Shown in pieces: positions 34,165 through 42,575 of a stretch of 64,000 nucleotides of DNA. Origin of the DNA: Arthrobacter pascens. Its GTDB lineage: Bacteria; Actinomycetota; Actinomycetes; Actinomycetales; Micrococcaceae. The DNA is taken from NCBI RefSeq assembly GCF_030816475.1, contig NZ_JAUSXF010000001.1:806001-870000 (forward strand), read 5' to 3'. The position numbers were made by a program, and so were the translations under genes. The notes beneath the pieces were generated by a model. That model worked only from the letters and a program-made list of their open reading frames with translations. It did not search any database and was not told the DNA's origin. Within the stretch, counting starts at the first letter, position 1, and the number at the start of each line of letters is the position of its first letter.

Positions 34165-34186
34165 CACGAACCGCCGGTGGTTCGTG
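34165..34186. promoter_or_regulatory. Perfect 8-bp dyad upstream of menG
   Basis: CACGAACC, six bases GCCGGT, then GGTTCGTG. The dyad lies about 30 bases before the menG start and beside the GTAC cluster. It could be an operator or the base of a leader hairpin. Confidence 0.6.
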
Positions 34187-34216
34187 GGCCTGCCGATCAT
34201 TTGAGACAATGACAAG

Positions 34217-34993
34217 GTGAACCGAGCATCCTTGGATAAGCGTCCGGACGAAGTAGCCACGATGTTTGACGACGTCGCCCCCAAATACGACGTCGTCAAT
34301 GATGTCCTCTCGATGGGGCAGACCCGCCGCTGGCGCAAAATCGTGGTGGAAGCCATGGAAGTCAGGCGGGGCCAGCGGGTGCTCGATCTGGCCGCCGGAA
34401 CCGGCAGCTCAAGCGAGCCATATGCCGACGAAGGCATAGATGTGATCGCCTGTGATTTCTCCCTGGGAATGCTTAAGGTCGGCAAGCGCCGCCGCCCGGA
34501 CATCAACTTCATCGCCGGTGACGCCACCAACCTTCCCTTCGCGGACGACGCCTTCGATGCCACCACCATCTCCTTCGGGCTGCGGAACGTCAACGAGCCC
34601 AAGAAGGCCCTGACCGAGATGCTCCGCGTCACCAAGCCGGGCGGCAAGCTGGTCATCGCGGAATTTTCCCAGCCCGTCGTCCCGCTGTGGCGCACCATGT
34701 ATACCGAATACCTCATGAGGGCACTGCCTGCCATCGCCGTGAAGGTGTCCTCCAACCCGGATGCCTACGTGTACCTCGCCGAATCCATCCGCGCCTGGCC
34801 GGACCAGGACCATCTTGCTGCCTGGCTTCAGGAGGCTGGCTGGGAAAAGGTCACCTACCGCAACCTCAGCGGCGGGATCGTGGCGGTTCACCGCGCCTTC
34901 AAGCCATTGGATTCGAGCCCTGACAGTGCCGCTGCGGCCATCGCCGCGAACAAGGGCCCCGTGGCAAGGCTCCGCCGCAACATCATGCGCTGA
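34217..34993 (+). CDS. menG: Demethylmenaquinone methyltransferase
   Basis: A 258-residue class I SAM-dependent methyltransferase (UbiE/MenG), last step of menaquinone synthesis. Motifs: N-terminal '[20 protein letters not shown]', SAM loop '[15 protein letters not shown]', '[13 protein letters not shown]', '[17 protein letters not shown]' and '[14 protein letters not shown]'. Starts with GTG. The C-terminal 25 residues extend past the usual end. The menJ gene begins four bases after its stop, so they are co-translated. Confidence 0.95.
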   Translation: MNRASLDKRPDEVATMFDDVAPKYDVVNDVLSMGQTRRWRKIVVEAMEVRRGQRVLDLAAGTGSSSEPYADEGIDVIACDFSLGMLKVGKRRRPDINFIAGDATNLPFADDAFDATTISFGLRNVNEPKKALTEMLRVTKPGGKLVIAEFSQPVVPLWRTMYTEYLMRALPAIAVKVSSNPDAYVYLAESIRAWPDQDHLAAWLQEAGWEKVTYRNLSGGIVAVHRAFKPLDSSPDSAAAAIAANKGPVARLRRNIMR

Positions 34994-34997
34994 CCCG

Positions 34998-36314
34998 GTG
35001 AAAGTACTGATCGTTGGGGCAGGACCCGCCGGCTCCACCGCGGCGTATTACCTGGCCAAGGCCGGCATTGACGCGACCGTTCTCGAAAAGACCAGCTTTC
35101 CGCGCGAGAAGGTCTGCGGCGACGGCCTCACACCCCGGGCTGTCCGAGAGATCCAGAAGCTGGGCCTGCCGCACCCGGAAGAGGATGGCTGGCGGCGGAA
35201 CAAGGGCCTGCGCCTCATCGCTGGTGGCCGCACCATCGAGCTGCCGTGGCCCGAAGTGTCGGACTTTCCGCAGTACGGTCTGATCCGCACGCGCCTCGGT
35301 TTCGACGAGGAACTGGCGCGCCACGCCCAGGCCGCCGGCGCCACAGTGCTGGAACGCCACAGCGTCACGGAAGCCCTGCGGTCGGAGGACGGCCGCGTTA
35401 CAGGTGTCCGCGCAGCGCTGCTGGACGGGTCCGGGCGGAAGACGGGGGAGACGCGCGACTTTCCTGCCGACGTCGTACTCGCCGCCGACGGAAACTCCAC
35501 GCGCACCGCCGTCTCACTGGGAATCCAGAAGCGGGACGACCGTCCCCTCGGCGTCGCCGTGCGAACCTACTTCACGTCGCCCCGGCACGATGACGACTGG
35601 ATGGAAGGCTGGCTGGAACTCCCGGGCCGGGACGGACGCCTGCTTCCGGGCTATGGCTGGGTGTTCGGTGTGGGCGACGGAACGTCCAATGTGGGCCTGG
35701 GGATCCTGAACTCCTCCAAGGAATTCGGCAAGCTCGACTACAAGCAGGTCCTGCGCGAATGGACCGCCGGGATGCCCGCCGAATGGGGCTTCTCCCCGGA
35801 GCACCAGGTGGGGGAGATCCGCGGCGCCGCGCTGCCCATGGGCTTCAACCGGACTCCCCATTACTCGCCAGGACTTCTGCTCCTGGGTGACGCCGGCGGC
35901 ATGGTGTCCCCGTTCAACGGTGAGGGCATCTCCTACGCGATGGAGTCCGCGCGCTTTGCGGCCGAGTTCATCATTGATGCCTCATCTTCAGCAACGCCCG
36001 ACGCCGACACCCACCTTTCCGGGTACGCGGACTATGTGCGCGGCCAGTGGGGCTCGCACTTCACGCTGGGCCGGGCGTTTGCCGCGGTGATCGGAAAACC
36101 GGCGGTCATGAAGCTCGCGCTGCGGACCGGGATGCCCGTTCCTGTCCTGATGCGTTTCGTGGTGCGGCTGCTGGCCAACCTGACGGATCCGTCAGCGAAG
36201 GGCTTCGAGGACCGGGCCATCCGGGTCCTGGAATCGCTGGTTCCGGCCACGTCCAACACCTCATCGGCGTCGAATCTGCGGTATCCGCAACAAAAAGTTA
36301 GGGTTAACCAGTGA
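34998..36314 (+). CDS. menJ: Geranylgeranyl reductase-family flavoprotein, likely menaquinone side-chain reductase
   Basis: A 438-residue FAD enzyme. The N-terminal 'VLIVGAGPAGSTAAYYLAKA' is the ADP-binding fold, 'FPREKVCGDGLTPRAV' carries the family's conserved Cys-Gly-Asp, and 'LLLGDAGGMVSPFNGEGISY' is the second FAD motif. In mycobacteria MenJ reduces one isoprene of the menaquinone tail and its gene lies beside menG and grcC1; the same neighbours here support the assignment. Starts with GTG; its stop overlaps the next gene's GTG (GTGA). Alternative: reductase of another polyprenyl chain. Confidence 0.85.
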   Translation: MKVLIVGAGPAGSTAAYYLAKAGIDATVLEKTSFPREKVCGDGLTPRAVREIQKLGLPHPEEDGWRRNKGLRLIAGGRTIELPWPEVSDFPQYGLIRTRLGFDEELARHAQAAGATVLERHSVTEALRSEDGRVTGVRAALLDGSGRKTGETRDFPADVVLAADGNSTRTAVSLGIQKRDDRPLGVAVRTYFTSPRHDDDWMEGWLELPGRDGRLLPGYGWVFGVGDGTSNVGLGILNSSKEFGKLDYKQVLREWTAGMPAEWGFSPEHQVGEIRGAALPMGFNRTPHYSPGLLLLGDAGGMVSPFNGEGISYAMESARFAAEFIIDASSSATPDADTHLSGYADYVRGQWGSHFTLGRAFAAVIGKPAVMKLALRTGMPVPVLMRFVVRLLANLTDPSAKGFEDRAIRVLESLVPATSNTSSASNLRYPQQKVRVNQ

Positions 36315-37411
36315 CTAACTCCGCAGACCACAGCTGGACGCATGCCGGGCACGGCCTGCCGGACTCCGAACCCAGCCTCAATACCACCGCCATTGCCACG
36401 GGCCTTCAGCTGCCCGCAGGCTTCGCGGCGATTGCGGAGGATGCCGAGCTGGGCCCCGCCATCACCACTAACCTTGCCCGGGTGGAAAAGCAGTTGCGGG
36501 AAGCCATTGCCAACTCCGATCCGCTGGCTGACGCAACGTCGCGTCACCTCGTGGAAGCCGGCGGCAAGCGGATCCGTCCCCTTCTGACCCTGCTGTGCGC
36601 GCACCTTGGCGACGCCTCGCGCGCTGCCGTTGTCCAGGCCGCCGTCGTGGTGGAACTGACGCACCTGGCTACGCTCTACCACGACGATGTGATGGACTCC
36701 GCTCCCTTCCGCCGCGGCGCCCCCACGGCCCACGAGGTGTGGGGCAACTCCGTTGCTGTGCTCACCGGCGACCTCATCTTCGCCCGCGCCTCCATCCTGG
36801 TGTCCGAGCTCGGTTCGCGTGCTCTCGGGATCCAGGCCCGCACGTTCGAGCGGCTCTGCCTCGGCCAGCTTCATGAGACCGTGGGTCCGCGGCCGGATGA
36901 GGATCCCGTGGAGCACTACCTCTCCGTCATTGCGGACAAGACGGGGTCCCTGGTGGCGGCATCGGGCCAGCTGGGCGCCATCTTCGCCGGCGCCGATCCG
37001 GCCTACGAGGACCTTCTGGTGGAATACGGCGAAAAGGTGGGCGTGGCCTTCCAGCTCGCCGACGACGTCATTGATGTCACGGGCGTCAAGGTCAAGTCGG
37101 GCAAATCCCCCGGGACCGATCTGCGCGAAGGCGTGCCCACCCTGCCGGTCCTGCTCCTGCGCAAGGCCGCCGCGAACGGTGACCATTCCGCCGTCGACCT
37201 CCTGCAACTCATCGACGGGGACCTGTCCTCCGATTCCGCGCTGGCTGCTGCTGTCGAAGGACTGCGCGAGCACCCGGTGACCGCCGAATCGTGGGTGGTT
37301 GCCCGGGCCTGGGCTGACGAAGCCATCGCGGCACTGAAGCCGCTGCCGGAGGGTGTTGTGAAGACGTCGCTGTCCAACTTCGCGCTGGCTGTGGTGGACC
37401 GGGCCAGCTAG
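36311..37411 (+). CDS. Long-chain polyprenyl diphosphate synthase
   Basis: A 366-residue all-trans (E-type) prenyltransferase. The first Asp-rich motif DDVMD begins near residue 125 and the second DDVID near 251; 'GGKRIRPLLTLLCAH' precedes. The length and small residues before the first motif fit a long-chain heptaprenyl/nonaprenyl synthase supplying the menaquinone tail. Overlaps menJ by four bases. A long hairpin follows the stop. Confidence 0.92.
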   Translation: MTNSADHSWTHAGHGLPDSEPSLNTTAIATGLQLPAGFAAIAEDAELGPAITTNLARVEKQLREAIANSDPLADATSRHLVEAGGKRIRPLLTLLCAHLGDASRAAVVQAAVVVELTHLATLYHDDVMDSAPFRRGAPTAHEVWGNSVAVLTGDLIFARASILVSELGSRALGIQARTFERLCLGQLHETVGPRPDEDPVEHYLSVIADKTGSLVAASGQLGAIFAGADPAYEDLLVEYGEKVGVAFQLADDVIDVTGVKVKSGKSPGTDLREGVPTLPVLLLRKAAANGDHSAVDLLQLIDGDLSSDSALAAAVEGLREHPVTAESWVVARAWADEAIAALKPLPEGVVKTSLSNFALAVVDRAS

Positions 37412-37464
37412 TCCGGGTCCGGACTCCTGGTGACCTGGGTTCTGTTGTTCGGCGGATTTAACGC

Positions 37465-37522
37465 AATAGCCCCGGTCTGCTGCAACGATACGAATCATAC
37501 GCTGCAACGAACCGGGGCTATT
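37465..37522 (+). terminator. Long hairpin terminator after the menG-menJ operon
   Basis: AATAGCCCCGGTCTGCTGCA (37465 on) pairs with TGCAACGAACCGGGGCTATT (ending 37522). The arms are about 23 bp with a few mismatches; the loop is 12 bases. TTTCTCC follows, supporting intrinsic termination. Confidence 0.8.
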
Positions 37523-37833
37523 TCTCCGTTCGCATCAGACCCGCCGGAGGCGTTTAGCGGATCCGTGAATAGTCTATGACAGCTTTGTCACAGAATGCAA
37601 GCCGGTTGTTACCAAGCGTGTCACAGGCTTTGCCCGTCCCTCCCGACCAACTTGCGTCATTTATCAGCCCTTAAGCTGAGGGTGCCCGCGATATAGCGGG
37701 GTTTGCGGTGGCGCAAGGCGCAATAGTTACGCAATCCGGGTCGAGCCGCCCCGCAAAATTTTGGGCTTGCTCGTTGTCCACATAGCCGAGATCCTCCCTC
37801 CCGCCCGAATAGCTACAGCGACACGCTGGGCTG
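37523..37833. other. 311-bp intergenic region with a TGACA dyad
   Basis: No gene is supported. The sequence is less GC-rich than average. It contains the dyad TGACA-GCTT-TGTCA (37577-37590) and a later GTGTCACA copy. It could hold the promoter of the AbiEi-like gene. I compared it by eye with ydaO-type and cobalamin riboswitches and saw no conserved core. Confidence 0.4.
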
Positions 37834-38670
37834 ATGGACATCACAGCCTTCCTGCTGAGGCACGGCGGCGCGGCGCGGACTGGGCAATTGACGAAGGCCG
37901 GATTTGGCAGGTCAGACCTCCGCCGTGCGGTGAGCCGCGGCCAGGCCGTGCAGGTGAGGCGTGGCGTTTTTGGCTTACCGGGATCGAATGCCCTCAGTGA
38001 TGCTCGGGAGCACGGCGGGCTCCTGACCTGCGTTTCCGCGGCCCCGATTTACAACTTGTCGGTGCTTGCTCAGACGCAGGTTCTACATCTTTGCCGTAGC
38101 CATCCCCTGCCCAGCACCAAAATTGTGGAGCACGGCCGAGCCAGGCACCCCAAGCACGGGTGGCTTCCAACTGTAGGACTCGCAGACGTGCTGCTGCACA
38201 GCCTCCACTGTTTGCCGGAGCTGGAGTCGCTGGTGATGGTTCAGTCAGCGGTCGGGAGGGGCGACATTGAACTGGAGTTCCTTTATGCCAGGTTGCCTGG
38301 GCGTCGGAATGGCAGGGTCCGGGCCGTACTGGACCTGGTGATTCCCAGATCGGACTCTTTGCTGGAGGTCTTGGCAAACACCCATTTCCAGAGGGCCGGA
38401 CTACGGGTCCGAAGGCACGTCTTGATCCCAGGAGTTGGTGAGGTTGACTTCCTCATTGAAGACTGCCTGGTGGTTGAGACTGACGGCTCGACCCACTTCG
38501 AGCCCAAGGCGGTCAAACGGGACCAGCGGCGGAACAACAGAAGCATCCTGGGCGGCTATCTTGTGTTGCGCTACTACTACGCCGACGTCGTGTATTCGCC
38601 GGATGAGATGGTTGCTGAGGTCCTCGCCGTCCTTGAACTGAGGCGGCAGGGAAAATTCTTCGCCATCTGA
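37834..38670 (+). CDS. AbiEi-antitoxin-like / DUF559 domain protein
   Basis: A 278-residue protein. The N-terminal winged-helix-like 'RHGGAARTGQLTKAGFGRSD' followed by 'VRRGVFGLPG' matches the AbiEi antitoxin N-terminal domain. The C-terminal part has 'GVGEVDFLIEDCLVVETDGS' then 'KAVKRDQRRNNRSILGGYLV', a DUF559 PD-(D/E)xK nuclease-like core (Asp, Glu-x-Asp, Lys/Arg). Such proteins are scattered singly in actinobacterial genomes; no AbiEii toxin is adjacent, so a toxin-antitoxin role is not supported here. Confidence 0.82.
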   Translation: MDITAFLLRHGGAARTGQLTKAGFGRSDLRRAVSRGQAVQVRRGVFGLPGSNALSDAREHGGLLTCVSAAPIYNLSVLAQTQVLHLCRSHPLPSTKIVEHGRARHPKHGWLPTVGLADVLLHSLHCLPELESLVMVQSAVGRGDIELEFLYARLPGRRNGRVRAVLDLVIPRSDSLLEVLANTHFQRAGLRVRRHVLIPGVGEVDFLIEDCLVVETDGSTHFEPKAVKRDQRRNNRSILGGYLVLRYYYADVVYSPDEMVAEVLAVLELRRQGKFFAI

Positions 38671-38808
38671 CGTGGATGTGAGAAGGCCATGGACCAAATT
38701 GCGTGATTTATGCCTGAAGTAGGCAGTCCAAGCCCCCGAATGTCAGGAAGTGAAGCTGCCAGCACGGTATTAATTACGCATTTGTGGCGACAGGCGCTGC
38801 CAGAAGCC

Positions 38809-39237
38809 CTAGTCTTCGTCGTTGAAAGCCCACTCGAACATGTCGAAGACAAACTCCGAGAACGTACCCTCTTCGCTCTTCCACTGGGCGCGGGCATTGT
38901 TGCGGCGGTAAACGATGGGGTCCGGGACGCTGAGGTCGCCAACGCGGAAACCCCAGGTGAATTGCTCTTCCTCGTCCTCGAGGAACATCAGGAAGCCCTC
39001 GTCATCAACTTCGAGCTCTTCGGGATCCCAGAAGTAGTGGTAGGCCTCCATGAGGTCCTCGCAGCCGCCCAGGGCCAGGTAAAACTCGCGGAGGACCATG
39101 GGGACCTGGAACTGGTGGTCGGAGAGGGCCGCATCAAGCTCGTCGGCGGGCAGCCCGTCCTCTTCCTGCCATTCGTCTTCGAGATACTTCGGAACAAGCG
39201 CGCGGAACTTCTCGAGGAACATGTCAGTCATGTTCAT
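38809..39237 (-). CDS. SMI1/KNR4-like (SUKH) acidic protein
   Basis: A 142-residue very acidic protein. The 'PADELDAALSDHQFQVPMVL' then 'FYLALGGCEDLMEAYHYFWD' and 'FLMFLEDEEEQFTWGFRVGD' segments follow the SMI1/KNR4 (SUKH) pattern. SUKH proteins are often immunity proteins for contact toxins, but many stand alone, as here, with no toxin gene nearby. Followed seven bases downstream by the TRIC-like gene on the same strand. Confidence 0.7.
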   Translation of the reverse strand: MNMTDMFLEKFRALVPKYLEDEWQEEDGLPADELDAALSDHQFQVPMVLREFYLALGGCEDLMEAYHYFWDPEELEVDDEGFLMFLEDEEEQFTWGFRVGDLSVPDPIVYRRNNARAQWKSEEGTFSEFVFDMFEWAFNDED

Positions 39238-39244
39238 ATCCTAG

Positions 39245-39916
39245 CTAATCCCGGTCCCTGTATTCGGCCGTTTCAGCTCCCGGCCGATGCCATCCGCGCA
39301 CCGCCAGCGGAACATACCAGGACCGTCGCCAGGCCACCACGCGGAACACGAAAACCAGCACGGCCACGGCGAAGGCCGTGAGTCCGTTAAAAGCGCCGGA
39401 CAGCCAGAGGACCGTGGTCAGCGCAGCCCCCGTGAAGGCGGGCAGCGCGTAGATATCCCTGGGGTCGAAGAGCCTGGGCACCTCGTTGGCGGTGATGTCG
39501 CGCAGCAGGCCCCCGCCCACCGCCGTCGTCACTCCCAGCACGACGGCGGCAACGGGATTCACGCCCACTGCCAAGGCCTTCAGGGTGCCGGTGATGCAGA
39601 AGAGGGCCAGCCCGCCGGCGTCGAACAGCACCAGGAGCGAGGTAAAACGCTGGACGCTCGAGAACAGGAAGTACACCAGGACCGTGGCCAGCAGCGGCGG
39701 GACCAGATAGGCGGGATTGCTGAATGCGGCAGGAGGGGCGGCGCCCAGGATGATGTCACGAATGACCCCGCCGCCCAGGGAAACCAGCGAGGCCAGGAGC
39801 AGGGAGCCCACGATGTCGAACTGTTTCCGGGCTGCCAGGAGGGAGCCTGACACCGCGAAAAAGAAGACGCCGGCCAGGTCCAGCCACACCAGGGCGATGT
39901 CAAAAGGGAAAGTCAT
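39245..39916 (-). CDS. TRIC-type (UPF0126/YicG) cation channel family protein
   Basis: A 223-residue seven-helix protein. Each half carries the glycine-rich UPF0126 motif: 'VSLGGGVIRDIILGAAPP' and 'TTAVGGGLLRDITANEVP'. Prokaryotic TRIC homologues form trimeric monovalent-cation (K+) channels. Its 3' end lies seven bases from the SUKH-like gene start on the same strand; no functional link is evident. Confidence 0.9.
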   Translation of the reverse strand: MTFPFDIALVWLDLAGVFFFAVSGSLLAARKQFDIVGSLLLASLVSLGGGVIRDIILGAAPPAAFSNPAYLVPPLLATVLVYFLFSSVQRFTSLLVLFDAGGLALFCITGTLKALAVGVNPVAAVVLGVTTAVGGGLLRDITANEVPRLFDPRDIYALPAFTGAALTTVLWLSGAFNGLTAFAVAVLVFVFRVVAWRRSWYVPLAVRGWHRPGAETAEYRDRD

Positions 39917-39977
39917 GGAGCGTCCCGGCTACTAGAGGAGGGGCGGACAGGGCGGCTCCAACGTTACGCTAGCCCCT

Positions 39978-40751
39978 ATGAAGAGCCCCATCATGATTGC
40001 CTGCGCCCACGGGACATCCAGTGCGCAAGGAGCCGCGGAGGTCAACGCCCTGCGCGACGCCATCGCAGCCCTGCGCCCGGGACTTGAGGTGCGGGAAGCC
40101 TATGTGGACGTCCAGCAACCTGACCTCGTGGACGTGATGGCGTCGCTCCCCGAAGGGGACAAGGGAGCCGAGTCAGCCGTTGTGGTACCGCTCCTGCTCA
40201 GCATCGGCTACCACGTCAAGGTGGACATCGCCAGGGCGGTGAAGAGCCGGCCGGGCAGCCTTGCCGCCGCGCCGCTTGGCCCGAATCCGCGGCTGGCCGC
40301 CCTGCTGGACCAGCGCCTCCTGGAGGCTGGAGTCACGCACCGGGACGCCGTCGTCCTCGCCGCCGCCGGGTCCTCCAACCCGAACGCCGCCGTCAGCGTG
40401 GAGGAGCTGGCAGGGCAGCTCAGGGAACTGCGGCCAAACCGGATCATGGCCGCCTACGGTGCCTCCGCCAAGCCCTCGGTGCCCGACGCCGTAGCGATCC
40501 TTCGCGAGGAAGCAGAAGGCGGTGCCGGAGCGGGGGAGTCCGCGGGTGCCGTTGACCTTGGCGGCCGGGTGGTTATTGCGTCCTACCTCTTGGCGCACGG
40601 TTACTTCCATGACCAGCTGGCCAAAGCCGGGGCAGACCTGGTCACGGAGCCCCTGCTGCCTTCTCCCGTGCTGGCCGAGATTGCGCTGGAACGCTACGAC
40701 GCAGCGATCGCGGCTAATTCGGATTTCGCAAGGCCCGCCGGCGATTCATGA
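39978..40751 (+). CDS. CbiX-type sirohydrochlorin chelatase
   Basis: A 257-residue class II chelatase. 'PIMIACAHGTSSAQG' provides the catalytic His near residue 9 and 'PLLLSIGYHVKVDI' the second His; a related second half ('IASYLLAHGYFHDQL') makes a two-domain CbiX-like arrangement. It would insert Fe2+ (siroheme) or Co2+ into sirohydrochlorin. Its place just before the siroheme-dependent sulfite reductase and the separate SirC-SUMT gene argues for ferrochelatase in siroheme synthesis. Confidence 0.88.
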   Translation: MKSPIMIACAHGTSSAQGAAEVNALRDAIAALRPGLEVREAYVDVQQPDLVDVMASLPEGDKGAESAVVVPLLLSIGYHVKVDIARAVKSRPGSLAAAPLGPNPRLAALLDQRLLEAGVTHRDAVVLAAAGSSNPNAAVSVEELAGQLRELRPNRIMAAYGASAKPSVPDAVAILREEAEGGAGAGESAGAVDLGGRVVIASYLLAHGYFHDQLAKAGADLVTEPLLPSPVLAEIALERYDAAIAANSDFARPAGDS

Positions 40752-40790
40752 CGAAATATTTCCCTAGGTGACTTAGCGTTTCCGGGGTCT

Positions 40791-40820
40791 TTGTGACGCT
40801 ATTCGACTGGGCCCTACAGT
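40791..40820 (+). promoter_or_regulatory. Promoter of the sulfite reductase operon, probably leaderless
   Basis: TTGTGA (40791) and TACAGT (40815) are 18 bases apart. The -10 ends six bases before the ATG of sir, and no ribosome site exists, so the transcript likely begins at or next to the start codon. The CysG-like gene has an almost identical GGCCCTAC-GT-GAT-ATG layout. Confidence 0.6.
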
Positions 40821-40826
40821 CGATCT

Positions 40827-42575
40827 ATGACTGATACAGCTCTAGCCGGAGCGTCCGCGGACCCCGCTTCCTCCAAGCGCCCCGCACGCACCTCTTCCCG
40901 CCCTGCCGCCAAGCCGCACGGGCAGTGGAAAGTGGACGGCACCGCCCCGCTGAACGCCAACGAAACCTGGAAACAGGAAGACGACGGCCTTAACGTGCGC
41001 GAGCGTATCGAGTCCATCTACTCCAAAGAGGGCTTCGACTCCATTCCGGGGCAGGACCTCCACGGCCGTTTCCGCTGGTGGGGCCTGTACACCCAGCGCA
41101 AGCCAGGGATCGACGGCGGCAAGACCGCAACACTCGAGCCGCACGAGCTTGAGGACAAGTACTTCATGCTCCGGGTCAGGATCGACGGCGGCGCCCTCAC
41201 CACCGAGCAGCTGCGCGTCATCGGCCAGATCTCGGTTGATTTCGCACGGGATTCCGCCGACCTCACCGACCGCCAGAACATCCAGTTGCACTGGATCCGC
41301 GTGGAGGACATTCCCGAAATCTGGACCCGCCTCGAAGGTGTCGGCCTGTCCACCACCGAGGCCTGCGGCGACGTGCCCCGCGTCATCCTGGGCTCCCCGG
41401 TGGCTGGCATCGCCAAGGACGAGATCATCGACCCCACACCGCTCATCGCGGAACTCGGCGAACGCTTCATCGGCAACCCGCTGCTGTCCAACCTGCCGCG
41501 CAAGTACAAGACCGCCATCACCGGCCACCCCAGCCAGGACGTGGTGCATGAGATCAACGACTTCGCCCTGGTAGGCGTGCGCCACCCCGAGCTGGGCGTC
41601 GGCTATGACCTCTGGGCCGGCGGCGCGCTCTCCACCAACCCGATGCTCGGCAAGCGCCTGGGTGCCTTCGTGAAGCCTGAGGAAGCCGCCGAAGTATGGC
41701 TCGGCGTCACCAGCATCTTCCGCGACTACGGTTACCGCCGGATGCGCACCAAGGCCCGCCTGAAGTTCCTGATGGCTGACTGGGGTCCGGAGAAGTTCCG
41801 CCAGATCCTCGAGGACGAATACCTGGGCTACAAGCTGGCCGACGGCCCGGCCGCGCCCAAGCCCACCAGCCCCGGCGACCACATCGGCGTGCACGAGCAG
41901 AAGGACGGCAAGTTCTTCATCGGCGCCACCCCGCTGGCCGGCCGCCTGTCCGGCGCGGCGCTGGTCAAGCTCGCTGACACCCTTGAAGCCCGAGGGTCGT
42001 ACCGGCTCCGGACCACTCCGCACCAGAAGCTCGTGGTCCTGGATGTTGTCAAGGAGCAGGTGGAGCCCCTGGTGGCCGAACTGGATGCCCTGGGCCTGTC
42101 CGCCCGCCCGTCCGTGTTCCGCCGCGGCACCATCGCGTGCACCGGCATCGAGTACTGCAAGCTGGCCATCGTTGAAACCAAGGTCACGGCGGCCACCGCC
42201 ATCGCCGAGCTGGAGCGCCGCCTCGCGGACCTGGCAGCCTCGGGTGAACTGCCGCACGCATTGTCCCTGCACATCAACGGCTGCCCCAACTCCTGCGCCC
42301 GCATCCAGACGGCGGACATCGGACTTAAAGGCATGATGCTGCCAACGCCCGACGGCGACCCCACCCCGGGTTTCCAGGTCCACCTGGGGGGCGGGCTGGC
42401 TTCCAACGACCGTGAAGAAGCCGGCCTGGGACGCACCGTCCGCGGCCTTAAGGTCTACGTCGAGGACCTGCCGGACTACGTGGAGCGCGTGGTACGAACG
42501 TTCGTTGCCCAGCGTGCCGAAGGCCAGACCTTCGCCGAGTGGGCGCATGCAGCAGACGAGGAGGCACTCCAGTGA
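40827..42575 (+). CDS. sir: Ferredoxin-dependent sulfite (nitrite/sulfite) reductase
   Basis: A 582-residue hemoprotein reducing sulfite to sulfide with six electrons. Two ferredoxin-like half domains are followed by siroheme domains. The [4Fe-4S]/siroheme ligands are 'CTGIEYCKLA' (Cx5C) and 'NGCPNSCARI' (Cx3C). 'DLTDRQNIQLHWIRVEDI' is a family motif. A disordered basic N-terminus of about 30 residues is typical of actinobacterial Sir. First gene of sir-cysH-cysD-cysN, each overlapping or abutting the next. The neighbourhood favours sulfite over nitrite as substrate. Confidence 0.95.
   Translation: MTDTALAGASADPASSKRPARTSSRPAAKPHGQWKVDGTAPLNANETWKQEDDGLNVRERIESIYSKEGFDSIPGQDLHGRFRWWGLYTQRKPGIDGGKTATLEPHELEDKYFMLRVRIDGGALTTEQLRVIGQISVDFARDSADLTDRQNIQLHWIRVEDIPEIWTRLEGVGLSTTEACGDVPRVILGSPVAGIAKDEIIDPTPLIAELGERFIGNPLLSNLPRKYKTAITGHPSQDVVHEINDFALVGVRHPELGVGYDLWAGGALSTNPMLGKRLGAFVKPEEAAEVWLGVTSIFRDYGYRRMRTKARLKFLMADWGPEKFRQILEDEYLGYKLADGPAAPKPTSPGDHIGVHEQKDGKFFIGATPLAGRLSGAALVKLADTLEARGSYRLRTTPHQKLVVLDVVKEQVEPLVAELDALGLSARPSVFRRGTIACTGIEYCKLAIVETKVTAATAIAELERRLADLAASGELPHALSLHINGCPNSCARIQTADIGLKGMMLPTPDGDPTPGFQVHLGGGLASNDREEAGLGRTVRGLKVYVEDLPDYVERVVRTFVAQRAEGQTFAEWAHAADEEALQ

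Noticed and set aside
37523..37833. Riboswitch upstream of the AbiEi-like gene
   Set aside because: The region has dyads but none of the conserved cores of c-di-AMP, cobalamin, SAM or TPP riboswitches could be identified by eye, and the downstream gene is not a usual target.
37834..39237. Toxin-antitoxin or immunity island (AbiEi-like plus SUKH-like genes)
   Set aside because: The genes are convergent, native in codon use, and no AbiEii toxin, polymorphic toxin or mobile-element gene is adjacent.
40842..42548. 568-residue minus-strand frame opposite sir
   Set aside because: Antisense shadow of the sulfite reductase gene; no motif, start site or operon context.
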